This document shows, in pieces, positions 52,265 to 60,268 of a stretch of 64,000 nucleotides of DNA. The notes beneath the pieces were generated by a model that worked only from the letters and a program-made list of their open reading frames with translations, made no database searches and had not been told where the DNA came from. The DNA is from Kitasatospora sp. NA04385 (GTDB taxonomy: Bacteria; Actinomycetota; Actinomycetes; Streptomycetales; Streptomycetaceae). The DNA is taken from NCBI RefSeq assembly GCF_013364235.1, contig NZ_CP054919.1, positions 1,528,145 to 1,592,144 of the forward strand, read 5' to 3'. Position numbers and translations under genes: made by a program. Each line of letters starts with the position of its first letter. Position 1 is the stretch's first letter.

Positions 52265-53425
52265 ATGTACTCCACAGCCAGCACCGGTACCCGCTCGTCG
52301 TCCCCGACCGGGGTGGACGGCGCGACCGTACGCCCGTCACGCTCCCCCCTGCGCCCCCCGACCGCCGGTGCGGGCCGGCCCGCACCGCGCGGCACCGAGC
52401 TGCGCGACCCGCGCGGGCGCACCACCCTGGTGACCCGCCCGCTGACCGACCAGGCCGGGCGGCTGGGCCGGCCGGCCGCGGGCCGGGCCCCGGAGGCGTT
52501 CGTGGACCGGGTGGACCCGGCCGCGCTGCAGACCCCGGCGGTGCGGGCGGTGCTCGCCAACGTCGCGCGGATATGTCCGGCGTTCCTGCCGCGGCAGGTG
52601 CTGCGCGAGGGCAGCCGGCACATCCTGATCGCGGGCACCATCGGCCGGGCCCCGGTGGTGGCGAAGTGCCTGGCGCCGGGGGCGCTGCGCGGGGAGCGGG
52701 CGGAGCAGCTGGTGGAGCGCTTCCACCACGAGGTGGCGGTGTACCGGGCGTTCGTGCGGCACCGTCCGCCGGTGCGGCTGCCCCGGCTGGTGGCCGCCGA
52801 CCACGACCGCTGCGTGCTGGTGCTGGAGCGGGTGCCGGGCCGTCCGGCGGCCCGCGAGCGGCACCCGGTGAACGCGCCGACGCCGGGCGAGGTGCGCGCG
52901 GTGCTGGGCGCGGTGCGCACGCTGAACCTGTGGCGCCCGCCGACCGACGTGTTCGGCAAGCCGATGGACTACCAGACCGAGATCGCCCGGTTCCACTCGC
53001 TGGGCCTGCTGACCGACCGGGACGCGGGCGACCTGCGCGGCCTGCTGCACGGCCTGTCCTCGGTGCCGTGGCAGCTCAACCACGGCGACGCGCTGCTGGG
53101 CAACGTGCTGCTGGCCCCGTCCGGCCCGGTCCTGCTGGACTGGGAGCAGGCCGGCTGGTACCTGCCGGGCTACGACCTGGCGGTGCTGTGGAGCGTGCTG
53201 TCCGGGGACACCGCGGCGCGGCGCCAGATCAGCCAGCTCGCCCAGTCCGGCGGCACGCTGGCCCGGGACGCGTTCCTGGTGAACCTGGTGCTGGTGCTGA
53301 TGCGGGAGCTGCGGCTGCACGACGTCCCGGGCGCGGGCGAGGAGCAGCGGATCATGATCCGCCGGCTGTACGACGACGCGGCGCTGGCCCGCCGCGCGGT
53401 CCGCGCGGCGGTCGGCACCCGCTGA
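52265..53425 (+). CDS. Aminoglycoside-phosphotransferase-fold kinase
   Basis: 386 residues of the APH/choline-kinase family. A Ser/Arg/Pro-rich N-terminus (about 80 residues, low complexity) precedes the kinase: '[16 protein letters not shown]' with the ATP-binding Lys, catalytic '[27 protein letters not shown]' containing H-G-D-x4-N and the metal Asp. It lacks any specific resistance-gene signature, so a housekeeping or secondary-metabolite small-molecule kinase is likelier than a resistance enzyme. ATG 52265; the preceding AAGGAAGG is rather far away. Confidence 0.85.
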   Translation: MYSTASTGTRSSSPTGVDGATVRPSRSPLRPPTAGAGRPAPRGTELRDPRGRTTLVTRPLTDQAGRLGRPAAGRAPEAFVDRVDPAALQTPAVRAVLANVARICPAFLPRQVLREGSRHILIAGTIGRAPVVAKCLAPGALRGERAEQLVERFHHEVAVYRAFVRHRPPVRLPRLVAADHDRCVLVLERVPGRPAARERHPVNAPTPGEVRAVLGAVRTLNLWRPPTDVFGKPMDYQTEIARFHSLGLLTDRDAGDLRGLLHGLSSVPWQLNHGDALLGNVLLAPSGPVLLDWEQAGWYLPGYDLAVLWSVLSGDTAARRQISQLAQSGGTLARDAFLVNLVLVLMRELRLHDVPGAGEEQRIMIRRLYDDAALARRAVRAAVGTR

Positions 53426-53457
53426 CTCCGCGGTCGCCGACCGGCGACCGTCGGGTT

Positions 53458-54594
53458 TCAGCCACCCAGCAGGGCCTCGCCGAGGGCGTCCAGCACGGTG
53501 TCCTCGGCGGGCAGTTGGGTCCGCAGGCTGAGGGTGTCGCGCAGGTGGCGCTCCAGCGGGTGGCGGCGGTCGAGCCCGGCGCTGCCGGCGAGGGTGAGGG
53601 CCCGCTGCACGGTGTCGCCCGCGGTGCGGGCGGCGAGCAACTGGACGGCGGGGGCCCGGGTGGCGGCGGCCGGGTCGGCGTCGGTGCGGGCGGCGAGGCC
53701 GTGCACGAGTTCCTCGGCGCCGGTGAGCGCGGCGGCGAGTTCGCCGAGCGGGCGGCGGTGGGCGGCGGCGGTGTCGCGCAGCCGCCCGGCGGACCAGTCG
53801 AGCGCGGCCCTGGCGGTGCCCAGCAGGACGGCGGTGAGCGCGAGTTGGTGCCAGGCCGCGGCGACCGGGTCCGGGGCGGTCGTGGCGCCCCGGGGCAGCA
53901 GCACGGCGTCGGTGCCGATCCGGGCGTCCTCCAGCAGGACGTCGTGGCCGGCGGCGGCGCGCAGGCCGAGCTGGTCGGCGGCGGGGTCGATCTCCAGGCC
54001 GGGGCTGTCGGCGCGGACCAGGAACAGCCCGGTGCGCGGCTGGTTCTCCGCGGTGCGGGCCTCGACGACCAGCCAGGCGAGCGCTTCGGCGCCGGGGCAG
54101 TGGGGGGCGCGGCCGCTGAGCCGCCAGGCGTCGCCGTGCCAGTGGGCGGTGACGGCGGGCGGCCGCCCGGCCGGGGCGCGCAGGGTGCCGACCAGGGCGG
54201 GGCCGCGGCGGGACTCGGTGAGCAGCCGCCGGTAGAGCGCGGCGGGCCAGGGCGCGGTGCGGGCCTGTTCGGCGTGGTGCAGCAGGGTGTGCGCGGTGAG
54301 CAGGGCGACGGAGGCGTCGCCGCGGCCGAGCCGGGCCAGCACCCGGACGGTGTCGGCGAGCCCGGCGCCCGGTCCGCCGTGCCGGCGGCCGACGGTGAGG
54401 GTGAGCAGTCCGGCCTCGTGGACGGTCTCGACGCCCTGGTAGGGGAAGGTGCCGTCGCGGTCGTGTTCGGCGGCCCGGGCCGCCAGCAGGTCGGTCACCC
54501 GGGGCAGCCGGGCGAGGGCGCGCTCGACGGCGCCGTCGGCGGGGTCGGCTGCGACGGGGGCGGGGACGGTCGGCTGCGCTGCGGTGCGGGTCAT
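53458..54594 (-). CDS. Acyl-CoA-dehydrogenase-fold flavoprotein, probable sulfur-acquisition monooxygenase
   Basis: 378 residues: helical N-terminal domain ('AEHDRDGTFPYQGVETVHEAGLLTL'), central beta domain ('GTLRAPAGRPPAVTAHWHGDAWRLSGRAPHCPGA') and C-terminal four-helix domain with 'LGTARAALDWSAGRLRD' and 'GSAGLDRRHPLERHLRD'. The catalytic Glu of true acyl-CoA dehydrogenases is not evident, as in the DszC/SfnB monooxygenase branch. It lies 55 nt downstream of a sulfur-type leader peptide, which supports a role in desulfurising organosulfur compounds. ATG 54594 follows GGAGG. The DszC/SfnB role is inferred from context. Confidence 0.85.
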   Translation of the reverse strand: MTRTAAQPTVPAPVAADPADGAVERALARLPRVTDLLAARAAEHDRDGTFPYQGVETVHEAGLLTLTVGRRHGGPGAGLADTVRVLARLGRGDASVALLTAHTLLHHAEQARTAPWPAALYRRLLTESRRGPALVGTLRAPAGRPPAVTAHWHGDAWRLSGRAPHCPGAEALAWLVVEARTAENQPRTGLFLVRADSPGLEIDPAADQLGLRAAAGHDVLLEDARIGTDAVLLPRGATTAPDPVAAAWHQLALTAVLLGTARAALDWSAGRLRDTAAAHRRPLGELAAALTGAEELVHGLAARTDADPAAATRAPAVQLLAARTAGDTVQRALTLAGSAGLDRRHPLERHLRDTLSLRTQLPAEDTVLDALGEALLGG

Positions 54595-54649
54595 GGCGGG
54601 GGCCTCCGGGCCGGGCGGCGTGGGTGGTCGGGCGTCCGTGACTGGGGTG

Positions 54650-54730
54650 TCAGGAGGCCGGACAGGCCGCGCCGGCGGTGCGCCGGAGGTCCACGTGCAG
54701 GCGTCGGGTCAGCAGCAGCGGCCGGGGCAT
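54650..54730 (-). CDS. Cysteine/sulfur-type leader peptide
   Basis: 26-residue peptide, start ATG 54730, stop TGA 54650. Its core 'LLTRRLHVDLRR' followed by Ala-rich sequence and a Cys three residues from the end matches the actinobacterial leader peptides (LTRR.HVDL.R...C) found ahead of sulfate and sulfonate assimilation genes. Such leaders are thought to regulate downstream genes through ribosome stalling at Cys codons or by transcription attenuation when cysteine is scarce. Too short for normal gene finding. Confidence 0.8.
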   Translation of the reverse strand: MPRPLLLTRRLHVDLRRTAGAACPAS

Positions 54731-54735
54731 CCTCG

Positions 54736-55230
54736 TCAGCCCTGCTGGAACATCTCCGCCGGAAGCGGCTTCAGGAGCTGGTAGAGATCGTCCGAAATCG
54801 GCCGGTCCCAGGAGGCGATGGTGACCTGGACGCCGTCGCTGCGGCCGAACTGCGAGCAGTAGAGCCGCTCCTCGGTGACCTTGACCTTGCGGACGATCAG
54901 CAGGTCGTCGCCGAGCATGACCGGGAAGTCCTCGGCCGAGACGAAGTCGACCTGTTCCTCGTTCTCCAGCGAGGCGAGCAGCTGGCGGGCCTCCAGGGGC
55001 ACGCCGTCCTCGCTCTCGCGGGCGGGCGACTCCTGCGGGACGTTCCCGATCAGCATGGCCGGGCCGCGGCCGCCGAGCAGGTCGTACTGCAGGAAAATGC
55101 CTTGGCAGGAACCGTCCTGACCAGCCAGGATCATGGCACCGAAGTCGCCGGGCCAGTCGCCCGGATCCATGGCCAGTACGTCGAAGTCCGGGCCGGCGGG
55201 CTGTCCGGAGCGACGGCGGAGAAATGACAT
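54736..55230 (-). CDS. Conserved actinobacterial protein, unknown function
   Basis: 164 residues starting 'MSFLRRRSGQPAGPDFDVLAMDPGDWPGDFGAMILAGQDG'. Mixed alpha/beta with no membrane segments, ending 'DDLYQLLKPLPAEMFQQG'. The N-terminus resembles widespread streptomycete hypothetical proteins of this length. ATG 55230. The stop lies 5 nt before the leader-peptide start, so the leader and acyl-CoA-dehydrogenase-like gene might also be read through from here. Confidence 0.8.
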   Translation of the reverse strand: MSFLRRRSGQPAGPDFDVLAMDPGDWPGDFGAMILAGQDGSCQGIFLQYDLLGGRGPAMLIGNVPQESPARESEDGVPLEARQLLASLENEEQVDFVSAEDFPVMLGDDLLIVRKVKVTEERLYCSQFGRSDGVQVTIASWDRPISDDLYQLLKPLPAEMFQQG

Positions 55231-56053
55231 GGGCCCATCGTACGTGCCCGGTGGGCGGCGCCCGGTGAGCGGGTCCGCGATCAGGCCGAGATCTACGCTC
55301 AGGGACCAATGTTGACTCTGAGCAACCGTCCGGGCTACGTTCGGTTCAGCACGACGGCCGCTCCGGGGCGAGATCCACAGGGGGCGGCTTGTCGCAGCGT
55401 GCCTTGCGCGCATTCCCTCACTGCGCACGCGGTCGTGTGAACTCCGAGCACCATTTGCTGATTCAATGGTCCTTAGACTGTTCCTGGAGCCTGCGGGTGA
55501 TTCCGGCCGGCTCCGGGCTGTCGAGGCGCCGTGAGGATCGGCAGCACCTACATCCACATAACACCCAGAGCCAGGTTCGCGGGGCCCTTTGCCGTCGCGT
55601 TCGCGAACCTTGCCCGGATCACCGCCGCGTGGGGGCGTGCGGAATCCGGGCTCCGGCCCACCCGGGGAGTCGCTCTTCCCGGACGGGTCACTCCCGCTGC
55701 GACGGCTGCCGCACCCCTGTGCGGCACGGGGATGGGGAGAGCCCGTCATCGGCGCCGTTGACGGGCAGCAGAAGCGGGCGCCGTGCCTATACCGCGTGGG
55801 GGCGGTAGGCACGGCGTCTGCCTGCTCTTACTGTGCTGGCAGGCTTGTCGACCAGTCAACAAGATTCGGCCCATCAGAACTCTTTTGTAACCTCGGCGTA
55901 TGCCCACTCGTCACCTGCGCGCGGGCTCCGGCCCCGGCCGCCCGGTCGGGGAACTCCTGGTCCGGGCCGGGCCGGCACAGTGACCGCGGTTCGGGCCGGC
56001 GCGGCCCGAACCGGCCAGAGGTTGGCCGGTTCCGCCGCTTCCGAGCCGCCCGG
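55231..56053. other. 823-bp region without a supported gene
   Basis: Lower GC than its surroundings. It contains the promoter at 55312, a short dyad ACCATT..AATGGT near 55451, a 76-codon frame from GTG 55531 ('VRIGSTYIHITPRARFAGPF...') with weak third-position bias, and an inverted CTTGT..ACAAG near 55844. A small RNA or a decayed gene is possible; I could not decide. Confidence 0.35.
55312..55341 (+). promoter_or_regulatory. Sigma-70-like promoter with no clear gene downstream
   Basis: TTGACT (55312-55317), 18-bp spacer, TACGTT (55336-55341) on the plus strand. The next 700 bp hold no convincing plus-strand gene. Confidence 0.45.
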
Positions 56054-56311
56054 CTACTGCTGCGGCGGCTGGTTCTGCAGGTCGAACTCGCCGTCCCGGG
56101 CGCCCAGGACGAAGGCCCGCCACTCGGCGGGGGTGAAGATCAGCGACGGGCCGTCGGGCTCCGCGCCGTTGCGCATCGCGATGTACCCGTCGACGAAGGC
56201 GATCTGCACGCCCTGCTCGTCGCCGGGGGCGTGCTGCCACTCGGCGCCGCTCACGTCCAGCTCGATCTTGCGCCGCTCGTTCGCCGCCTGGGCTGCCTCT
56301 GCCGGCGTCAT
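56054..56311 (-). CDS. DUF397 family protein
   Basis: 85-residue small protein with the DUF397 core: 'CSG/DVSGAEW', 'IAMRNGAEPDGPSLIFTPAEWRAFVLGARDGEFDL'. In streptomycetes these are usually encoded beside XRE/WhiJ-type regulators and modulate development; here no such regulator is adjacent. ATG 56311 follows GGGAGGAC. Confidence 0.9.
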   Translation of the reverse strand: MTPAEAAQAANERRKIELDVSGAEWQHAPGDEQGVQIAFVDGYIAMRNGAEPDGPSLIFTPAEWRAFVLGARDGEFDLQNQPPQQ

Positions 56312-56566
56312 CCGCACGTCCTCCCGCTCGACTCCTGCCGGAGCCGTCCTCGATGGTCGATGCCGTCCTCGGTGGTCGGCCGGTGCCCAGCCTAGCCAGC
56401 CGGAGCCGCCCGGTCCGGCCGTTCCGCCCCGGAGGCCCGCGGACGGGGCGGGACTGGTCCGATCCGGCCGTCCGGCGGCGACACCTGTGCTAAGGAGGGC
56501 CGTTCCGGGCCGCGGACGGGCGAGGATGGGGCGACGAGCAGTCAGCCACGCACCCGGGAGCAGCCG

Positions 56567-57109
56567 ATGGACCAGCGGGACGGCAGCCGCGCCGACGTCA
56601 TCCCGATCACCACCGCGCCCTCGGCGCCGCCGGTGGGCGCCGCGACGGGCACCGTGACCGCGCCCGTGCCGTCCGTGCCGCGCCCCTCCCGTCCGGCCGG
56701 GCACGGGCGGGTGGGCCTGGTGCTGGTGTCGCAGAGCCAGGAACTGGCGGACGCGGTGCGGACGGTGGCGCTGGCCCTGGCGGAGGCGGACGATCCGGCT
56801 CCGGTGGTGGCGACCGGCGGCTCGCTCGCGGACGGGCCGGGCAGCAGCGCGGTGCTGGTCGCGGCGGCGGCCCGCCGGGTCGACCAGGGCCATGGGGTGG
56901 CGGTGCTGTGCGACCTGGACGGCCCGGTGCGCACGGTGCTGACCGTGCTGGCCGCGGCCGAGGAGCACGGCCTGCCGTTCCCGACCCGGTTCGCCGACGC
57001 CCCGTTCGTGGAGGGCGCGGTGGCCGCGGTGGCGACCGCGACCGCGGGCGGCGACCTGGCGGCGGTGCTGGACGCGGCGGAGGAGACCGCGCGCCGGCCG
57101 AAGCGCTGA
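56567..57109 (+). CDS. DhaM-like PTS EIIA domain lacking the active-site histidine
   Basis: 180 residues. A Pro/Ala-rich N-terminal 45 residues precede a mannose-type EIIA fold: 'GRVGLVLVSQSQELADAVRTVALALA', 'VVATGGSLADGPGSSAVLVAAAA' and 'VAVLCDLDGPVRTVLTVLAA'. In DhaM and EIIA-Man the first strand ends 'VSHS' with the phosphorylated His; here it is 'VSQS'. It therefore cannot carry a phosphoryl group there and may be regulatory. No dhaK or dhaL is adjacent. ATG 56567. Confidence 0.8.
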   Translation: MDQRDGSRADVIPITTAPSAPPVGAATGTVTAPVPSVPRPSRPAGHGRVGLVLVSQSQELADAVRTVALALAEADDPAPVVATGGSLADGPGSSAVLVAAAARRVDQGHGVAVLCDLDGPVRTVLTVLAAAEEHGLPFPTRFADAPFVEGAVAAVATATAGGDLAAVLDAAEETARRPKR

Positions 57110-57270
57110 CCGGCCGCCGCGCCGTCCACCGGCCGGGGGTGTCCGAACGGATCGGTTCGGGCGCGACCGTGCGGGTTTCCGGCACGCCGGGCCCCGGTGC
57201 GCCGCTAGAGTCGGCCGCACCGGCCCGGTGGGGGGAGTCCCCGGGCCCGAGCGAGGGGTGGTGCGCGTCG

Positions 57271-58200
57271 ATGCGTGTGGTGGTCACCGGCGGGGCGGGG
57301 TTCATCGGGGCCAATCTGGCCAGGGAGTTGACCTCCCGCCGGGAGGTGACGGAGGTCCGGGTGGTGGACGACCTGTCCACCGGCAGCAAGGCCAACCTGG
57401 CCGACGTCGACGTCGCCTTCTTCGAGGGCAGCATCCTCGACCCGGCCCTGCTGGACGCGGCGTTCACCGGCGCCGACGCGGTGGTGCACCTGGCGGCGCT
57501 GCCGTCCGTGCCGCGCTCGATCGCCGCCCCGCTGGCCAGCCACCGGGTCAACGCCACCGGCACCCTGGAGGTGCTGGAGGCGGCCCGCCGGGCGGGCGGC
57601 CTGTACGTCGCGGCGGCGTCCTCGTCCTCGGTGTACGGCGCCAACCGGGAGCTGCCCAAGCGCGAGTCGATGCGCCCGATGCCGATGAGCCCGTACGCGG
57701 TCTCCAAGCTGGCCGCCGAGTCCTACCTCGGCGCGTACCACCACTGCTACGGCCTGGGCGTGCTGCCGCTGCGCTTCTTCAACGTCTTCGGGCCGCTGCA
57801 GGCCGCCGGGCACGCGTACGCGGCGGTGGTCCCGGCGTTCCTGGACGCGGCGCTGGCGGGCCGGCCGGTGACGGTGCACGGGGACGGGCTGCAGAGCCGC
57901 GACTTCACCTACGTCGGCACGGTCACCCAGGTGCTGGCCGAGGCGGTGCTGCGCCGGGTGGTCTCGGCGGACCCGGTGAACCTGGCCTTCGGGACGCGCA
58001 CCTCGCTGCTGGAGCTGGTCGACCTGATGGGCGGGGTGCTGGGCGGCCCGGTCGCCGCCGAGCACGTCGACCCGCGGCCGGGGGACGTGCGGGACTCGCA
58101 GGCCGACAACGCGCGGCTGCGCGAGCTGTTCCCGGACGTGGTGCCCGTCCCGCTGGAGGAGGGCCTGCGGCGCACCGCGGACTGGTTCCGGACGCTCTGA
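57271..58200 (+). CDS. NAD-dependent nucleotide-sugar epimerase/dehydratase
   Basis: 309-residue extended short-chain dehydrogenase. 'VTGGAGFIGANLARELTS' binds NAD, 'SSSSVYGANRELPKRE' supplies the Ser, and 'YAVSKLAAESYLGAYH' the YxxxK catalytic pair. 'SRDFTYVGTVTQVLAEAV' is typical of UDP-(GlcNAc) 4-epimerases (WbpP/GalE-like). ATG 57271. Convergent with the surface-polysaccharide operon, probably supplying its sugar nucleotide. Confidence 0.92.
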   Translation: MRVVVTGGAGFIGANLARELTSRREVTEVRVVDDLSTGSKANLADVDVAFFEGSILDPALLDAAFTGADAVVHLAALPSVPRSIAAPLASHRVNATGTLEVLEAARRAGGLYVAAASSSSVYGANRELPKRESMRPMPMSPYAVSKLAAESYLGAYHHCYGLGVLPLRFFNVFGPLQAAGHAYAAVVPAFLDAALAGRPVTVHGDGLQSRDFTYVGTVTQVLAEAVLRRVVSADPVNLAFGTRTSLLELVDLMGGVLGGPVAAEHVDPRPGDVRDSQADNARLRELFPDVVPVPLEEGLRRTADWFRTL

Positions 58201-58240
58201 CCTCCGGTCGGGCGCGCGCCGGGCGCGCGCCCCCGGTCGG

Positions 58241-58720
58241 CTAGCGCTCCGTCAGTTCGAAGTGCGCCGTGTCCTTCCCGGCCAGGGCGCGGGCGATGCC
58301 GTCCCGCGCGCGGGCGTCCAGCTCGGGCAGCGCGTCCGGGTGGAACCAGCCGACCTCCAGGGACTCGTCGTCGTTGACCCGGGCCTCGCCGGACAGCGGG
58401 CGGCAGCGGAAGACCAGGTCCAAGTACTGGCTGCGGTCGCCGTTCGGGTACTCGATCACCGGCGAGACGTCGACCGCGACCAGCTGCTCGGGCCGCACCC
58501 GCACGCCGGTCTCCTCCAGGCACTCGCGCACCACGGTGTCGGCGGGCTGCTCCCCCGGATCGATGATGCCGCTGATCAGCGCCCACCTCCCGTTGTCGGC
58601 CCGCCGCCCGAGCAGCACCCGCCCGTCGTCGTCCACCACCACCGCCGACACCCCGGACAGCCACAGCGGCCGGTGGCCGACCACTGCGCGCAGTTCCGCC
58701 AGAAACGCAGGAATTCCCAT
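58241..58720 (-). CDS. Nudix hydrolase
   Basis: 159 residues with an intact Nudix box 'GIIDPGEQPADTVVRECLEETGV' at about 52-75 and 'NDDESLEVGWFHPDALPEL' later, typical of MutT-like nucleotide pyrophosphohydrolases with WF-H-P. ATG 58720. It lies between the epimerase and the NeuD-like gene but is not obviously part of the polysaccharide pathway. Confidence 0.92.
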   Translation of the reverse strand: MGIPAFLAELRAVVGHRPLWLSGVSAVVVDDDGRVLLGRRADNGRWALISGIIDPGEQPADTVVRECLEETGVRVRPEQLVAVDVSPVIEYPNGDRSQYLDLVFRCRPLSGEARVNDDESLEVGWFHPDALPELDARARDGIARALAGKDTAHFELTER

Positions 58721-58774
58721 GCCCCGGAGCCTATGCGCTGCGCGCGGCGGGGCGGGCTGCCGGGGCCGGGCGGG

Positions 58775-59374
58775 TCAGTGCGGCATCGGGCGGGCGGGGG
58801 TGCCGATGACGGTGGTGGCGGGCGGGACGTCGCGGGTGACGGTGGCGGCGGCGCCGACGAACGCGGCGCGGCCGACGGTGCGGCCCTGGAGGACCACGGC
58901 GCCGGAGCCGACCGTGCTGTCGTCGTCCAGGTGGACGGCGCCGGAGACGTTCGCGCCGGGGTAGACGGTGACGCGGGCGCCGAGCCGGCTGTCGTGGCCG
59001 ACGGTGGCGTTGTAGTGCACCTGGCTGTGCGGGCCGAGCCGGACGCTGCTGGAGACGTGCGCGCCGCCCATCACCAGGCAGCCGGGGGCGAGTTCGGTCT
59101 TGGGGGCGATGATCGCCCGGGGGTGGACCAGGGTGACGGGGTGCCCGCCCGCCGCGTCCAGCAGCGCCGCCAGCCGGGCCCGCACGGCCGGGTCGGCGAT
59201 GCCGATCAGGTACGGTGCGCCGGGCGGCAGTTCGGCGGGCTTGCGGACGGGCAGGCCGCGCACCTCTCCCCCGGCGAGCCGGTCGTCCAGGAACCCGGCG
59301 ACCTCGGTGCCGGCGGCGAGCGCCACGTCCAGCGCCTCCCGGCCGACGCCGCCCGCGCCCGCGATCCACACCAT
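58775..59374 (-). CDS. NeuD/PglD-type sugar O- or N-acetyltransferase
   Basis: 199 residues. An N-terminal Rossmann-like PglD domain ('VWIAGAGGVGREALDVA') is followed by left-handed beta-helix hexapeptide repeats ('CLVMGGAHVSSSVRLGPHS', 'VGHDSRLGARVTVYPGANVSGAVHLDDDSTVGSGAVV'), with the catalytic His in 'ATVGHDS' (about 125). Uses acetyl-CoA to acetylate a nucleotide-linked sugar. Last gene of the polysaccharide operon, about 130 nt after the phosphoglycosyl transferase across a 9-bp tandem repeat. Confidence 0.92.
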   Translation of the reverse strand: MVWIAGAGGVGREALDVALAAGTEVAGFLDDRLAGGEVRGLPVRKPAELPPGAPYLIGIADPAVRARLAALLDAAGGHPVTLVHPRAIIAPKTELAPGCLVMGGAHVSSSVRLGPHSQVHYNATVGHDSRLGARVTVYPGANVSGAVHLDDDSTVGSGAVVLQGRTVGRAAFVGAAATVTRDVPPATTVIGTPARPMPH

Positions 59375-59408
59375 GCGCCGTTCTCCGTCCTGCGTGCTGG
59401 TTCCGGTG

Positions 59409-59444
59409 GTCCGTCAGGTCCGTCAGGTCCGTCAGGTCCGTCAG
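59409..59444. repeat. Four tandem 9-bp repeats
   Basis: GTCCGTCAG repeated four times exactly, in the gap between the phosphoglycosyl transferase and NeuD-like genes. It is the second 9-bp tandem repeat in an operon gap in this window (the other is at 21365). Confidence 0.85.
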
Positions 59445-59501
59445 GGAAAAAGTAGTCGGCCGGGCGGCCGCGGTCGTCCGCGGTCGCCCGGCCGGGTCGG
59501 G

Positions 59502-60176
59502 TCAGGCCTGGCCGCGCAGTTCCTCCCGGGCCAGCCGGGGCGCGGCCGCGGTGGCCTGTCGGGGCAGCACGATCCGGGGTGCGGCCGGGGCGGGTGCCTC
59601 GGCGGGGATCGGGAAGCCGGGGTTGACGCCGCCGGCGGCGGTGATGCCGGTGGGGCGCAGCAGCGTCTTCGCGGTGAGGGCGAGGATGCGCAGGTCGAGT
59701 GCCAGGCTGTGGTGCTCGATGTACCAGAGGTCGAGTTCGATGCGTTCGGGCCAGGTGATGGAGTTGCGGCCGCGAACCTGGGCCCAGCCGGTGAGGCCGG
59801 GGCGCAGGGCGAGGCGGCCGCGCTGGCGGTCGGAGTAGTGGGCGACCTGCTCGGGCAGGGTGGGGCGCGGGCCGATGACGCCCATGTCGCCGCGGACGAC
59901 GTTCCACAGCTGCGGGAGTTCGTCCAGGCTGGTCTTGCGCAGCAGCGCGCCGAGGCGGGTGATGCGCGGGGCGTCGGGCTCGTCCTCGTAGTGCTTGTCG
60001 CGCATGGTGCGGAACTTGAGGATGCGGAACTCCTGGCCGTGCCGGCCGGAGCGGGTCTGTCGGAAGATCACCGGTCCGCCCATGGTGGCACGGATCAGGA
60101 GGGCGATCAGCAGGCCGAGCGGGACGGCGATGATCCCGGCCAGCGCGGTGACCGCGAGGTCCCCCCCTCGCTTCAT
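59502..60176 (-). CDS. Polyprenyl-phosphate phosphoglycosyl transferase (PglC/WcaJ type)
   Basis: 224-residue monotopic enzyme that transfers a sugar-1-phosphate from its nucleotide to undecaprenyl phosphate, starting glycan assembly. A re-entrant helix (about 5-30, 'LAVTALAGIIAVPLGLLIALLIR') is followed by 'EFRILKFRTM', catalytic 'DELPQLWNVVRGDMGVIGPRP' (Asp-Glu dyad region) and 'RPGLTGWAQVRGRN'. ATG 60176 follows GGGGAG. It sits between GT4 and NeuD genes, defining a surface-glycan locus. Confidence 0.95.
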   Translation of the reverse strand: MKRGGDLAVTALAGIIAVPLGLLIALLIRATMGGPVIFRQTRSGRHGQEFRILKFRTMRDKHYEDEPDAPRITRLGALLRKTSLDELPQLWNVVRGDMGVIGPRPTLPEQVAHYSDRQRGRLALRPGLTGWAQVRGRNSITWPERIELDLWYIEHHSLALDLRILALTAKTLLRPTGITAAGGVNPGFPIPAEAPAPAAPRIVLPRQATAAAPRLAREELRGQA

Positions 60177-60268
60177 TTCTCCCCCAACTGGGTTGGTGCG
60201 TTGTGGTGTTGTGGGCGCGCTTCGGGCTGCTCGGCGCGCGGGTGGTGCGGTCCGGGTCGCGGACGCGG

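Noticed and set aside
52265..53425. Aminoglycoside resistance enzyme
   Set aside because: The APH fold is shared by many kinases; no signature of a known resistance subclass is visible and no resistance context exists.
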